The notes under the pieces were generated by a model. That model was not told where the DNA came from. It searched no databases and worked only from the letters and a program-made list of their open reading frames with translations. Below, piece by piece: positions 45,010 to 54,500 of a stretch of DNA of 64,000 nucleotides. Source of the DNA: an uncultured Methanobrevibacter sp. (GTDB lineage Archaea; Methanobacteriota; Methanobacteria; Methanobacteriales; Methanobacteriaceae); NCBI RefSeq assembly GCF_900314615.1, contig NZ_OMWA01000020.1:22890-86889 (forward strand). The letters run 5' to 3'. How positions within the stretch are numbered: the stretch's first letter is position 1; each line of letters begins with the position of its first letter. A program made the position numbers and the translations under genes.

Positions 45010-46050
45010 ATGGTAAAATATAAATTGGTAGATACGCTTTTGTATCAAAGCGAAGAAGGTGCAGTTGAAGGAAAATTCATCATTGGTGAAGATACAATGT
45101 GGACCAGTAGAAAAATTGTTTCTGAGATTTTTGGAACCACTGGGCAAAATATTTCTGATCATTTTAGGAATATTGTTAATGAAGGAGAGCTTGAAGAAAA
45201 AGAAGTAAGCATAACCTCTAAAGAGCTATTTAAAGATGATTTGGAGTTTAGCAAGGATTTCTTGCAAAACTCTAAAAAAGGAGGTAGACCTCAAATATGG
45301 TATAATCTTGATGCAATTATCTCAATCGGATATAGGATCAATTCAAAAGAGGCAACAAACTTTCGTAAATGGTCTAGAGATATTTTAAAGCAATATATGA
45401 GAAAAGGTTTTGTAATCAATAAGGAGCTTTTGATAAATGGTGGAAGGTTCACTGAGGAATACTTTGAAGAACTGGTTGACGTAATCCGTGAAATCAGATC
45501 TTCTGAACGCAAAGTGTACGAGAAAGTCACTGATCTGTTTGCTACTGCATATGATTACAATAAAAATGCTCAAATTACTAGAGAGTTCTATTCTAAAGTT
45601 CAAAACAAGTTGCATTATGCTGTTGTTGGTCTTACTGCTCCTGAAATAATCTATGAAAGAGCTAGCAGTGAAAAAGAGCACATGGGTTTAACTACCTGGT
45701 CTAAGGCTCCTGACGGAAAAATATTGCTGAGGGATGCAAAAGTAGCTAAAAATTACTTAACTGAAAAAGAGTTAAAAACTCTAAATCGTGTTGTAAGCAT
45801 GTATCTTGATTATGCAGAAGACAGGGCTGAACGTCAAATTCCAATGAGCATGAAAGATTGGGCTGAAAGACTGGATAAGTTTTTGGAGTTCTATGAATAC
45901 TCAGTTTTAAAAGGTAAAGGAAAAATTTCAAGAAAAGAAGTTGATGAGTTTGTTAAATTGGAATATGAAAAATTCAGACCTGTTCAGGATAAACTCTTCA
46001 AGTCAGATTATAATAAATTTGATGAGGAAACTAAAAAGTTTTTAGTATAA
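45010..46050 (+). CDS. RhuM family protein
   Basis: A protein of 346 residues of the 'virulence RhuM' family (related to COG3943), found scattered in bacteria, phages and some methanogens. An N-terminal DNA-binding-like region carries TMWTSRKIVSEIFGTTGQNISDHFRNI (about 29-55). GGRPQIWYNLDAIISIGYRINSKEATNFRKW (about 92-122) is characteristic. The C-terminal part is helical with ALRDAKVAKNYLTEKELKTLNR-like sequence. Function is unproven; it is often in mobile or defence contexts. GGGGA at 45000-45004 favours the ATG at 45010 over one four codons upstream. Confidence 0.8.
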   Translation: MVKYKLVDTLLYQSEEGAVEGKFIIGEDTMWTSRKIVSEIFGTTGQNISDHFRNIVNEGELEEKEVSITSKELFKDDLEFSKDFLQNSKKGGRPQIWYNLDAIISIGYRINSKEATNFRKWSRDILKQYMRKGFVINKELLINGGRFTEEYFEELVDVIREIRSSERKVYEKVTDLFATAYDYNKNAQITREFYSKVQNKLHYAVVGLTAPEIIYERASSEKEHMGLTTWSKAPDGKILLRDAKVAKNYLTEKELKTLNRVVSMYLDYAEDRAERQIPMSMKDWAERLDKFLEFYEYSVLKGKGKISRKEVDEFVKLEYEKFRPVQDKLFKSDYNKFDEETKKFLV

Positions 46051-46070
46051 TATGAATCAACTATTATTAT

Positions 46071-46916
46071 ATGAATATTAAAGGTAGTACAAATATTGTA
46101 GGTTTGATAGGCCATCCTGTAGAGCATAGCTTCTCGCCGCCAATGCACAATGCTGCATTCAAAGCTTTGGATATGGACTATGCGTATGTTGCATTTGATG
46201 TTGATCCTTCAGATTTAAAATCAGCTATTGAAGGGGCTCAGTCATTAAATATCAAAGGTTTCAATGTCACTATTCCTCACAAAATTGAAGTAATGCAGTA
46301 TCTGGATGAACTGGATGAGGTCGCTGAACTGATTGGTGCGGTAAATACGATTGATTTTAAAAATCTGAAAGGATATAATACAGATGGAATCGGCGCTATA
46401 AAGGCTATTGAAGCGGTAAGTCCTGTTAAAGATAAGAACGTTATAGTTGCAGGTGCTGGAGGAGCTTCAAGAGCAATATCCTTTTACCTTGCAAAGTATG
46501 GTGCCAGTTCAATAACAGTTTTGAATAGAAATGAGGATAAGGCGCAGAGTTTAGCCGGTGACATTCTGGCATCCGATTTGATAGATGATGTAAAAGCAGA
46601 TTCAATTTCTAAAATTTCAAGCTGCTTAAAAGATGCAGATATTCTGGTCAATACAACTCCTTTGGGCATGCATCCCAACGTTGATGGATCTGTTGCCTCA
46701 TCAGATGATATGCATGAAAATCTGGTTGTATTTGATGCTGTTTATAATCCTCATGAAACATTACTTTTAAAAGAGGCTGCAAAAGCAGGTGCAAAACCTG
46801 TTTACGGAATTAAAATGCTACTTTATCAGGGAGCAGAAAGCTTTAAAATTTGGACAGGCAGTGAACCTCCAATTGATGTAATGGAAAATGCTTTAAAACA
46901 ATATTTGGGAAGATAA
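46071..46916 (+). CDS. aroE: Shikimate dehydrogenase
   Basis: Reduces 3-dehydroshikimate to shikimate with NADPH in aromatic amino-acid synthesis. The 281 residues have the substrate motif HSFSPPMHNAAF (18-29), the catalytic Lys in NVTIPHKIEVM (about 64-74), the dinucleotide loop AGAGGASRA (about 128-136), and NRNEDKA. The C-terminal YQGAESFKIWTG is typical. It starts 20 bases after the RhuM-family gene, and the next gene starts one base after its stop. Confidence 0.96.
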   Translation: MNIKGSTNIVGLIGHPVEHSFSPPMHNAAFKALDMDYAYVAFDVDPSDLKSAIEGAQSLNIKGFNVTIPHKIEVMQYLDELDEVAELIGAVNTIDFKNLKGYNTDGIGAIKAIEAVSPVKDKNVIVAGAGGASRAISFYLAKYGASSITVLNRNEDKAQSLAGDILASDLIDDVKADSISKISSCLKDADILVNTTPLGMHPNVDGSVASSDDMHENLVVFDAVYNPHETLLLKEAAKAGAKPVYGIKMLLYQGAESFKIWTGSEPPIDVMENALKQYLGR

Positions 46917-46917
46917 T

Positions 46918-47607
46918 ATGGATTTAATGTTTGATATATCTGCTTTAACTCAGGAAGAGGAAAAATTTTCAACATCAAAAAAAGATGTACTGAAATACTT
47001 GAAAATAATAGGTGTAGATACTCGTTTTATTTCATACACTCCTCAAAAAATCTACATTAATTCCTTAAGGTTTTCCAAGTTTTCAAGAACTCGTGAAAAA
47101 ACATTTTATAAGCAGTATCCTGATATCGAAATAGTGAGAAATACTCTGTTTCAAAAAATATGCTCCAAATCAGCCAAATTGCTTACACTGGAAATCAAGC
47201 CTAACTCAACAATACTGATGCCTGAGGATAACTTTATCTGTGAACTGATATTGGAGCCTTACACCAGAAAATATGGTGTTAATCTTGTTTATGAAGGGGA
47301 TTATGATTTAAAGGTCAATCCGTTAATTCTGGATGATAAGGTCAATACAATCTTTGAAGGAATTTTCAACGGTGAAGGTCTGAAGTTAATTGAAAGTGCT
47401 GATGAAATCTATCCTCTCGCTAACGTTTCTCTGGAATGGATCAATTCCTTTTTAGAGATGGACGGCCAGGATTTAATTAAAAAAGAAAATGGAAATGAAT
47501 TGGCGAATTCATTTTCCGAATTTTTAGAAGATGTCGCACCACAGTTCAGGGAAAATGTGGTCAGCGCTTCCGAGTTCATTGATGAAAAGCTGTCAAAAGA
47601 AGAGTAA
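46918..47607 (+). CDS. Uncharacterised protein downstream of aroE
   Basis: I do not recognise these 229 residues. The protein is soluble and mixed alpha/beta. A basic patch near 50-75 (SLRFSKFSRTREKTFYKQYPDIEIVRN is the region) and an acidic C-terminal third are visible. Short motifs such as ILMPEDNFICELILEPY and VYEGDYDLKVNPLILDDKVN suggest a folded core but fit no family I know. No membrane or metal site is present. It is co-transcribed with aroE (one base apart). Confidence 0.65.
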   Translation: MDLMFDISALTQEEEKFSTSKKDVLKYLKIIGVDTRFISYTPQKIYINSLRFSKFSRTREKTFYKQYPDIEIVRNTLFQKICSKSAKLLTLEIKPNSTILMPEDNFICELILEPYTRKYGVNLVYEGDYDLKVNPLILDDKVNTIFEGIFNGEGLKLIESADEIYPLANVSLEWINSFLEMDGQDLIKKENGNELANSFSEFLEDVAPQFRENVVSASEFIDEKLSKEE

Positions 47608-47624
47608 TCTCAAGTTTGAATCTT

Positions 47625-47906
47625 TTAACGGTTCATTATACTGTCGATATGTCTCATTAACTCTTCACCTTTTGGTGTTAATCTGTACAGCCTGCCTTTT
47701 TTTGATTGGGGATTAACGCATTCGGCAAGGTCATGTTCTTTCAGCTGTCTGAGGGTGTTGGACATGTGGTTTGTCAGTATTCCTGTTTCCTTTGCAATCT
47801 CGGAGGGAATTTTCAAATTACCCTTTAATGCCTTCATTGCCCTCAATCTATATGTTGAAGTTCTCACATAACTGATTTCTGTTAATATTTCATCTGAAAT
47901 ATCCAT
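47625..47906 (-). CDS. Winged-helix regulator, MarR/ArsR-like
   Basis: A protein of 93 residues consisting of one winged helix: STYRLRAMKALKGNLKIPSEIAKETGILTNHMSNTLRQLKEHDLAECVNPQSKKGRLYRLTPKGEEL. The recognition helix is near 46-58 and the wing contains KKGRLYRLT. This 'phage PhiH1-repressor/MarR-like' single-domain type is common in euryarchaea. AAGGAGATA precedes the start. It lies 47 bases downstream of rfcL on the same strand and may be part of that transcript or separate. Confidence 0.82.
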   Translation of the reverse strand: MDISDEILTEISYVRTSTYRLRAMKALKGNLKIPSEIAKETGILTNHMSNTLRQLKEHDLAECVNPQSKKGRLYRLTPKGEELMRHIDSIMNR

Positions 47907-47953
47907 TATAATATCTCCTTAAGTGAGGTGTTATTCTAAAGATTCATTCATGA

Positions 47954-49504
47954 TTAAAAACTGAAAAGTGAGACTTGCTTATCTGTTTTCTTTTTATCTT
48001 TTTTCTCTTCAGATTTTTCTTCACTAACTTCTTCTGCAGGGGTTTCTTCTTCGTTTTCCTCAATTTCAAATGGAAGCTCTTCTGCTTCAGATTTTTCTTC
48101 ACCGGCATCTTCTGCAGGAATCTCTTCTTCGGTTCCCTCAATTTCAAATGGAAGCTCTTCTTCAGCTTCTTCAATGATGATCTCTTCAGGAGCATTCATT
48201 ATCTGATTTTGCAGCTCTTCAAATCTTCTGTCACGTTCTTCAACTCTCATCTGAGCCTTTTGCTTTTCCATTTTGGTAACGACTTTTTTAGGTATTTTCT
48301 TTTTCCTGAATCTTTTTATTTCATTGTCTTCCAAATCAAGAAAGTCTGAAATCTCCCATGCAAGTTCATCATTCTGGAACATGATTTCCAGATATGGAAA
48401 CATGGAAATTGCAATGGCATGTGAAATGTGCATTTTTTCAGACATTTTCTCTGCAATTCCGTCTCTAAGGTTCCTTTTTCCACGGTTACGTCCCATTAAT
48501 GTGAAAATTGTTGGTGTCTGGATTTTTGAGAATTTCTTGTAGGTTTCTTTTTTAGATGAACTTACTCCGATTCCCATAAAATCGCTTGCATATTTCCAGT
48601 AACCGTAATTCCTGCTGCTTCTGGCTCTTCCAAAGTATAAATCTGCATTGGCTATATTTTCATAGGCCTTTTTGATTTCGTTTTTATTGGTGTATTCTCT
48701 AGGAATATTTTCAGCAATATATTCCATTACCAGTGTAGGGTCTTCATCAACCCTTAAAGCTTCTCTTACATGCACAGGATTTTTACTTTTTAAAACGCCG
48801 GTTATTGCGTTGAAAATATCTGATCTGTCATCTTTGGTACGCAGATTTTCAACATCTCTAGGCTCTAAAACTTCGTCCTTGTCGGATAAGGCCTGCAGGG
48901 TATTGATTGCAGAACGCATGTCTCCGTTTGATTTTTTAGAAATCAAATCCAAAGCTTTAGGATTGGCTTTAATTCCTTCTTTTTGAGCAATCTCCTTTAA
49001 AGCTTTTCTGATACTCGGACTTCTTATTTTTGGCATTTTAATTACAGTACATTTTGGTTTGATTGATTGGAGACGTTTTGAGTAGAAATCATTAGCCATC
49101 AAAATCATGGGATGTTTGGAATTTTTAATAATCTCTCCTATGGCTCTTACTCCTCCACGGTCATTTGTTCCGTGGATACCGTCCACTTCGTCCATTATAA
49201 TCAGTTTGTATTCATCTCCAAACAGTGACCTTGAAGAGGATGACTCTCCGATTGTGCTTTTTAAAGCATCCTGTGAACGCTTGTCACTTGCATTAAGCTC
49301 AATATGTTCTGAAAATTCTTTTGCAATAACGAGTGCGAGTGTGGTTTTTCCAATACCTGGTGGTCCAACTAAAAGGAGCGGCTTTTGGGGATTTCCGCTT
49401 TTCCATTTTCCAACCCAGTCCTGGATTATCTTTTTCTCTTTATTGTTACCTACCACTTCATCTAAAGTCTGCGGTCGGTATTTGTCAGTCCATAACATTT
49501 CCAT
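47954..49504 (-). CDS. rfcL: Replication factor C large subunit
   Basis: Together with RfcS it forms the clamp loader that opens PCNA. The 516 residues have [17 protein letters not shown] at the start, Walker [14 protein letters not shown] (about 43-55), Walker [10 protein letters not shown] (about 101-109), AAA+ lid and collar domains. The long C-terminal tail (about 425-510) is very acidic with two near-repeats of ELPFEIExxEEExPAE. It ends with KQVSLFSF, a PIP-box-like PCNA-binding motif. It starts three bases after the rfcS stop. Confidence 0.96.
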   Translation of the reverse strand: MEMLWTDKYRPQTLDEVVGNNKEKKIIQDWVGKWKSGNPQKPLLLVGPPGIGKTTLALVIAKEFSEHIELNASDKRSQDALKSTIGESSSSRSLFGDEYKLIIMDEVDGIHGTNDRGGVRAIGEIIKNSKHPMILMANDFYSKRLQSIKPKCTVIKMPKIRSPSIRKALKEIAQKEGIKANPKALDLISKKSNGDMRSAINTLQALSDKDEVLEPRDVENLRTKDDRSDIFNAITGVLKSKNPVHVREALRVDEDPTLVMEYIAENIPREYTNKNEIKKAYENIANADLYFGRARSSRNYGYWKYASDFMGIGVSSSKKETYKKFSKIQTPTIFTLMGRNRGKRNLRDGIAEKMSEKMHISHAIAISMFPYLEIMFQNDELAWEISDFLDLEDNEIKRFRKKKIPKKVVTKMEKQKAQMRVEERDRRFEELQNQIMNAPEEIIIEEAEEELPFEIEGTEEEIPAEDAGEEKSEAEELPFEIEENEEETPAEEVSEEKSEEKKDKKKTDKQVSLFSF

Positions 49505-49507
49505 ACC

Positions 49508-50455
49508 TTAAATGAATTTAGTTAAAAGAGCTTCAAGCTGGATTCTTGGATTTGCTCCTTCTCTTATTCTAAAATCACAGTCTGCTATTGATTCAATTAA
49601 TTCAATATAAAAATCAGGTTCCATTTTACCTTCAACAACTCTTTTGGAAACTTCCTGATAGATTTGACTAACCATATCTTCTCCGCTGGTTCCCTGCAGT
49701 ACCATTGTTTCTCTTAACAGGGTTCTTGCTCCTAAAAAGTCTCCAACAAGGGCTTTATTTATCATGTTTGATATTTCCTGAGGTTTTGCTTTTGAAACAA
49801 CTTCATAGACGGATTCTTCACTGACTGCTTCACCTTCTGATGTGGTTGCCTGCAGCACATTTACGGCTTTTCTCATATCTCCTTCAGCGAAATAGACTAT
49901 TGTTTCAATACCTTTCTCATCATATTCGAATCCTTCACTCTCACAAATGTATTTCAGTCTTTCAGTTATTTCTTCACCTTTTATTGGAGCGAATCTGAAT
50001 ATTGCACATCTTGATTGGATAGGGTCAATGATTTTTGAAGAGTAATTACATGAAAGTATAAATGAAGCGGTTTTTGTATACATTTCCATTTCACGTCTGA
50101 GTGCGTGCTGTGCATCTTTGGTCATGTTGTCTACTTCATCCAAAAAGATTATTCTAAATGGAGCACCAACCGGTTTCAGTCTGCAGAAACTTTTAATGCG
50201 ATCCCTTACGGTATCAATTCCTCTTGCATCAGATGCATTAAGTTCCAGGAAATTGTTTCTCCAGTATTCTCCTAAGATTGATTTAGCAAGTGCAAGTGCG
50301 GTTGTTGTTTTTCCAACACCTGCAGGTCCTGTAAACATTAAATTAGGCATGCTTCCTTCGCCTACATATTTTTCAAGTCTGGTAATGATTTGTTTTTGTC
50401 CTACAATGTCGTCTAATTTTTGTGGTCTATATTTTTCTACCCATGGTCCGCTCAT
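49508..50455 (-). CDS. rfcS: Replication factor C small subunit
   Basis: The repeated subunit of the archaeal clamp loader. The 315 residues have [17 protein letters not shown], Walker [14 protein letters not shown] (about 42-54), Walker [10 protein letters not shown] (about 105-113), the SRC arginine-finger motif QSRCAIFRF (about 147-155) and a collar domain. No intein is present. It heads the rfcS-rfcL operon. Confidence 0.97.
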   Translation of the reverse strand: MSGPWVEKYRPQKLDDIVGQKQIITRLEKYVGEGSMPNLMFTGPAGVGKTTTALALAKSILGEYWRNNFLELNASDARGIDTVRDRIKSFCRLKPVGAPFRIIFLDEVDNMTKDAQHALRREMEMYTKTASFILSCNYSSKIIDPIQSRCAIFRFAPIKGEEITERLKYICESEGFEYDEKGIETIVYFAEGDMRKAVNVLQATTSEGEAVSEESVYEVVSKAKPQEISNMINKALVGDFLGARTLLRETMVLQGTSGEDMVSQIYQEVSKRVVEGKMEPDFYIELIESIADCDFRIREGANPRIQLEALLTKFI

Positions 50456-50594
50456 TTAATCACCATTTTTTTACTAGTAACATTTATGTATTATGTAATT
50501 AAATTATTTTTTGATTAACTTTTTTAATATATGAAAAGTAATAAATATATAGTTAAAGTGAGCGTTTGATAACTATTATTTTAAGGTGTAAAAA

Positions 50595-51554
50595 ATGAAA
50601 GGCACATGGAAACTTAGGTTAAGAATGATTCTGACATCAGTACTGATGTTTACAATTATTTATTTCCTGATAATGCTTGTTGCGAGATACTTGGGAATAG
50701 GTACTTGGAGACTTTATGCTGGTGTGAGTTTAGTAATAGTATTTTTACAGTATTGGTTTGGTCCGTCATTAGTTAAACGTTCCATGAATGTAAGGCCGTT
50801 GTCCGAAGCGGAAGCTCCTCATATTCATAAAATGGTTGCAGAACTTGCCCAGGAAGCGGGAGTTCCAAAACCTGAAGTGGGATTGTCAGAAATAAATATC
50901 CCAAATGCATTCGCTTATGGGAGAACTAGCAGAAGTGGTCACATTGCAATAACTCGTCCGATTTTAGGCTTGCTTGACTATGATGAGCTTAGGGCAGTAC
51001 TGGGCCACGAAATGGGTCATATCAAACACAATGATATGGCAGTGACTGCAGCAGTCAGCGTTATTCCGATGATTTGTTATTACATTGCATTGTCCTTTAT
51101 GTTTTCAGGAGACAGCGAAAACGGCGGCGGAATAATAATTGGTATATTAGGTTATGTCTTTTATTTGGTCGGTCAATTGCTGGTGCTGTTTATTTCAAGA
51201 ACAAGGGAATACTATGCTGATGCGGCAAGTGTGGAGTTCGGAAACCGTCCGGCAGCACTTGTATCAGCACTGTATAAATTGTCCTACGGTGCTTCAAGAT
51301 GCAGCAAGGAAACAATTGATGAGGTAAATACCAACAGGGCATTCTTTGTAAATGATGTAAACAATGCAAGAAACGATATCACTGATTTCCAGCAGATAGA
51401 CTTTGACGGCGATGGAAAAATAACTGATGAAGAACTGAGAAGATTAGCTAATTCAGATGTTAAAATTTCTAAGAAAAACGGAATCATGGAGCTCTTTTCT
51501 ACTCATCCTGATTCCCTAAAAAGAGTAAAAAGATTAGCGGAACTTGAAAATTAG
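50595..51554 (+). CDS. htpX: HtpX-like membrane zinc metalloprotease with EF-hand-like insert
   Basis: A membrane-embedded M48 peptidase that degrades misfolded membrane proteins. The 319 residues have two N-terminal helices (about 10-55), the zinc motif HEMGH (138-142), two further helices (about 150-210) and the third zinc ligand Glu in REYYADAASVEFG (about 205). An insertion near 260-290 contains the 12-residue loop DFDGDGKITDEE (269-280), which fits an EF-hand or dockerin-type calcium loop. The C-terminal FSTHPDSLKRVKRL is typical. It is followed eight bases later by trmI. Confidence 0.92.
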   Translation: MKGTWKLRLRMILTSVLMFTIIYFLIMLVARYLGIGTWRLYAGVSLVIVFLQYWFGPSLVKRSMNVRPLSEAEAPHIHKMVAELAQEAGVPKPEVGLSEINIPNAFAYGRTSRSGHIAITRPILGLLDYDELRAVLGHEMGHIKHNDMAVTAAVSVIPMICYYIALSFMFSGDSENGGGIIIGILGYVFYLVGQLLVLFISRTREYYADAASVEFGNRPAALVSALYKLSYGASRCSKETIDEVNTNRAFFVNDVNNARNDITDFQQIDFDGDGKITDEELRRLANSDVKISKKNGIMELFSTHPDSLKRVKRLAELEN

Positions 51555-51562
51555 GTGTAAAT

Positions 51563-52294
51563 ATGAAGATGATTTTAGATGAACGTGGAAAAAAATATGT
51601 TTTAAAACCTGGAGAGGAATTTCAAAGTGACCTTGGCATTGTCAAAGCTGAAGTTTTGGATAACGCTAAAGTAGGTGATGAGGTTAAAAGCCACCTTGAC
51701 CACACATTTAAAATCATGAAACCTAACATCAACGATTTCATTGATATAATGGACAGACGATGTTCAATACTTCTTCAAAAGGATATTGGACAGGTCTTGG
51801 CCCATACTGGTTTGGGAGCTGGGTCACGTGTAGTTGATGCGGGAACCGGTGCAGGTGCAATCGCTCTTAATTTTGGAAATGTTGCAGGTCCTGAAGGTGA
51901 GGTATTTACCTATGAGATAAGGGAAGACTTTGCTGAAGTTGCCCGTAAAAACATTGAAAGATTTGGAATTACCAACATCACAGTTAAGAACCAGAATATT
52001 AAGGATGGAATTGATGAAGATAACATCGATTTGGTATTTCTTGATTTGCCGAAGCCTTTTGAAATATTTGAAGATGTATTAGAATCCTTGAATGTTGGGG
52101 GATGGCTGTGCGTTTACGCTCCATATATTGATCAGGCTGAAATCTCATATAGGATAGCTAAAAAACTTGGATTTTATGACATTGACATTGTTGAAATCCT
52201 CGAAAGAGGCCTTGAGGTCAGAACTCAGGGTGTCAGGCCGAAAACACGTATGGTCGGCCACAGCGGTTATCTTGTATTTGCAAGGAAATTATAA
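51563..52294 (+). CDS. trmI: tRNA (adenine-N1)-methyltransferase TrmI
   Basis: Makes m1A at position 58 (and 57 in archaea) of tRNA with S-adenosylmethionine. The 243 residues have a small N-terminal beta domain and a Rossmann-fold methyltransferase with VVDAGTGAGAIALNFG (about 91-106, SAM binding), a GEVFTYEIREDFAEVARKNIERFG segment and LVFLDLPKPFEI (motif IV). The GARTQGVRPKTRMVGHSGYLVFA-like end is typical. It is probably co-transcribed with htpX. Confidence 0.94.
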   Translation: MKMILDERGKKYVLKPGEEFQSDLGIVKAEVLDNAKVGDEVKSHLDHTFKIMKPNINDFIDIMDRRCSILLQKDIGQVLAHTGLGAGSRVVDAGTGAGAIALNFGNVAGPEGEVFTYEIREDFAEVARKNIERFGITNITVKNQNIKDGIDEDNIDLVFLDLPKPFEIFEDVLESLNVGGWLCVYAPYIDQAEISYRIAKKLGFYDIDIVEILERGLEVRTQGVRPKTRMVGHSGYLVFARKL

Positions 52295-52334
52295 CTTTTT
52301 TAAGTATTTTTTTAAAGATTGCTTATCTTAATCA

Positions 52335-52364
52335 TTAGGATTTTTTCCTAACTTCTATTTTTTT
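52335..52364 (+). terminator. Hairpin plus T-run after trmI
   Basis: TTAGGA/TCCTAA form a 6-bp stem with a TTTTT loop, followed by CTTCTA and seven T, about 40 bases after the trmI stop. Confidence 0.5.
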
Positions 52365-52457
52365 AAACAACATATATTGAAATTGCATTTTCATTCAAAA
52401 TATTTATTTTAAAAAAGACATAATATTATTATCGTAATATTTTTTTGGTGAAAATTA

Positions 52458-53501
52458 ATGAGTAAAACTAGAATTCAGTGGATTGATCTGGTACGTGCAA
52501 TAGCAATTTTAACTGTATTGTTTGTTCATGCATCCGATGGGATTTTTATAATATCTTCAGACGCTATTTTAAATTTTACATTTACTTCAAGGATTTTTGA
52601 ATTCGTTGCATTATTTATTGGACGTATTGGTGTTCCGTTCTTTTTAATGATTACAGGTTATCTGTTGTTGGACAGGACTTATGATGATGAGAAGGTTAAA
52701 AGGTTCTGGACAAAAAACGTAAGGGATTTGATAATTGTTACAGTAGTATGGTCAGCTCTTTATGCTATCAGTCTACAGTTCATTACAGTATTCTATGATG
52801 TTGTAAATCCAGGTGAAGCCGGAAACCTGTTCTATTCTCACATGTGGTATATGCCGATGATTATTGGAATGTATCTTTCAATTCCGTTTGTAACAAGTGC
52901 TCTTAAACATTATGATGTTAAGACTATTAACAATGCAACAGTTGTATTTGCACTTTTAGCATTCTTGCTACCATTTATTACAACATTATTGGACATGAAC
53001 GGTATTCAAAACGTAAATATTCAATACTGTCTCGGTTTCAGTGGAGGAGTTTACGGAATATATATTCTTTTAGGATATCTGGTTAAAAAAGGATACTTTA
53101 AGAAGTATTCATCTGCAAGTATGGGGCTTTTGGCTATAGTTTCATTTATAATCTGTGTAGCGTTCCAGTACTATGCATTTTTAAAAGGATATAACTTTTT
53201 CCTCTGGTATGAATTCCCATTCATTTTAACCGGTTCATTTGCATTATTTGAGTTATGTTCAAGAATGAAAACAGTAAGGGCGTATAGGGGTGTTCAATTC
53301 TTATCCAAATACTCATTTGCAGTATTCCTGATACATAACTTATTCAGATTCCCATTATTGCCTTTCATTGTTTATTTGCCGTTCACAGAACCTGTAAAAG
53401 CCTTAATTCTTTGGGTTTTATTAATAGTGCTCAGTTATGCTGCGGCAGTTATTATCTATAGAATCCCAAGACTTGGAAAATTCGTATTGTATATGAGATA
53501 A
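52458..53501 (+). CDS. Membrane acyltransferase (acyltransferase 3 family)
   Basis: A protein of 347 residues with about ten membrane helices. The family start RIQWIDLVRAIAILTVLFVHASDG holds the conserved Arg and His near residues 10 and 24, and GVPFFLMITGYLLLDR follows. The family O-acylates sugars of surface glycans or antibiotics with acetyl or other acyl groups. Here it could modify wall or S-layer-type glycans; the substrate is unknown. The start follows GGTGAAAATTA. It stands alone and converges on an esterase gene with a shared terminator. Confidence 0.87.
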   Translation: MSKTRIQWIDLVRAIAILTVLFVHASDGIFIISSDAILNFTFTSRIFEFVALFIGRIGVPFFLMITGYLLLDRTYDDEKVKRFWTKNVRDLIIVTVVWSALYAISLQFITVFYDVVNPGEAGNLFYSHMWYMPMIIGMYLSIPFVTSALKHYDVKTINNATVVFALLAFLLPFITTLLDMNGIQNVNIQYCLGFSGGVYGIYILLGYLVKKGYFKKYSSASMGLLAIVSFIICVAFQYYAFLKGYNFFLWYEFPFILTGSFALFELCSRMKTVRAYRGVQFLSKYSFAVFLIHNLFRFPLLPFIVYLPFTEPVKALILWVLLIVLSYAAAVIIYRIPRLGKFVLYMR

Positions 53502-53523
53502 TTAATCCATTATCTCTTTTTTT
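53495..53523. terminator. Hairpin spanning both stop codons of convergent genes
   Basis: GAGATAAT/ATTATCTC (8-bp perfect stem, loop TAATCC) contains the TAA of the acyltransferase gene and the complementary TAA of the hydrolase gene. A run of seven T follows on the plus strand. The minus strand lacks an equally good U-run. Confidence 0.65.
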
Positions 53524-54359
53524 ATTTCTTTAAACGCTTTTTTTGCCTCAGGTATTGGGAAAAGAGGATAGATGTGGAACAGTCCTTCACCTGCAATGAA
53601 TCTGACGTTAACGTTGCTTTTTTTAAGTTTTTCAACATATAATATGATGTCCTTATAAAATATTTCGTTATCTCCTGCAAAGATTAAAGTTGGGGCCTGA
53701 CCGGTTACATCACCGAAAAGGGGACTTACTTTATAGTCACGGGTGTCCAGTTTTCCTGCCCATGACTTGCCGATTTGCCTAAGGCCTATTTCTCCCAGTA
53801 TCGGATCATCTTCATCATCATATGGAGTATTGCTCATTGAAATGTCCACCCATGGGGAAAATGTAATGATGTGTTCCGGCTGAGGAAGCCCGATTGTTTT
53901 TATAAACTGGCAGAATGATAAAATAAATCCGCCTCCTGCAGAATCGCCCATCAATGTTATTTTGGAGTCAAAACCAAGCATGTGTTTATACAGTTCTGTA
54001 ATTTTTTCAAAACTTTCTTCTGCTTCATGCAACGGCGCAAGAGGATATACCGGGGCAAGTACATATGCATCAAGTCTTTTTGACATTAAACTGCAGAAAA
54101 GGAAGTGCTGATAATTTATTTCATTAACATATGCTCCGCCGTGAATGAAAAGAATGGTGTTTTTTGACTCTATCTCTCCAAAGGTAAATACCTGCATTCC
54201 ATTAAAGTCAGTACTTTTAAAACTGGATTTCACAGTCTCCTCAGTTTTTCTTGACTTTTCAAGTAGATAGGAGTCTATTTTTTCCTGTGAAGTCATATAA
54301 TCAGGTTTTGTAAATTTCAAAATTTTTTCTTCGATTTTTGCAATAAATGATTTGCCCAT
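53502..54359 (-). CDS. Alpha/beta hydrolase (hormone-sensitive-lipase-like esterase)
   Basis: A protein of 285 residues. The oxyanion-hole motif HGGAY (about 73-77) and the nucleophile elbow GDSAGGG (Ser near 138) are typical of the HSL esterase family. The catalytic Asp in FAGDNEIFY and His in GLFHIYPL complete the triad. It hydrolyses short-chain esters or acyl groups. Its place opposite an acyltransferase gene, sharing the terminator, invites the idea that it removes the same acyl groups; this is inference. No signal peptide is visible. Confidence 0.88.
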   Translation of the reverse strand: MGKSFIAKIEEKILKFTKPDYMTSQEKIDSYLLEKSRKTEETVKSSFKSTDFNGMQVFTFGEIESKNTILFIHGGAYVNEINYQHFLFCSLMSKRLDAYVLAPVYPLAPLHEAEESFEKITELYKHMLGFDSKITLMGDSAGGGFILSFCQFIKTIGLPQPEHIITFSPWVDISMSNTPYDDEDDPILGEIGLRQIGKSWAGKLDTRDYKVSPLFGDVTGQAPTLIFAGDNEIFYKDIILYVEKLKKSNVNVRFIAGEGLFHIYPLFPIPEAKKAFKEIKKEIMD

Positions 54360-54500
54360 GTAATGTCACCAAACGGTTTTTCTATATTTAATTATTATAT
54401 TTTAATGTTTAAAAAATTATATTTTGAAAAATTATTTTATAGATAAAAAATATATTCAATAGTAAATATTTAAATTAATTAAAATTTTTTCATTGATAAT

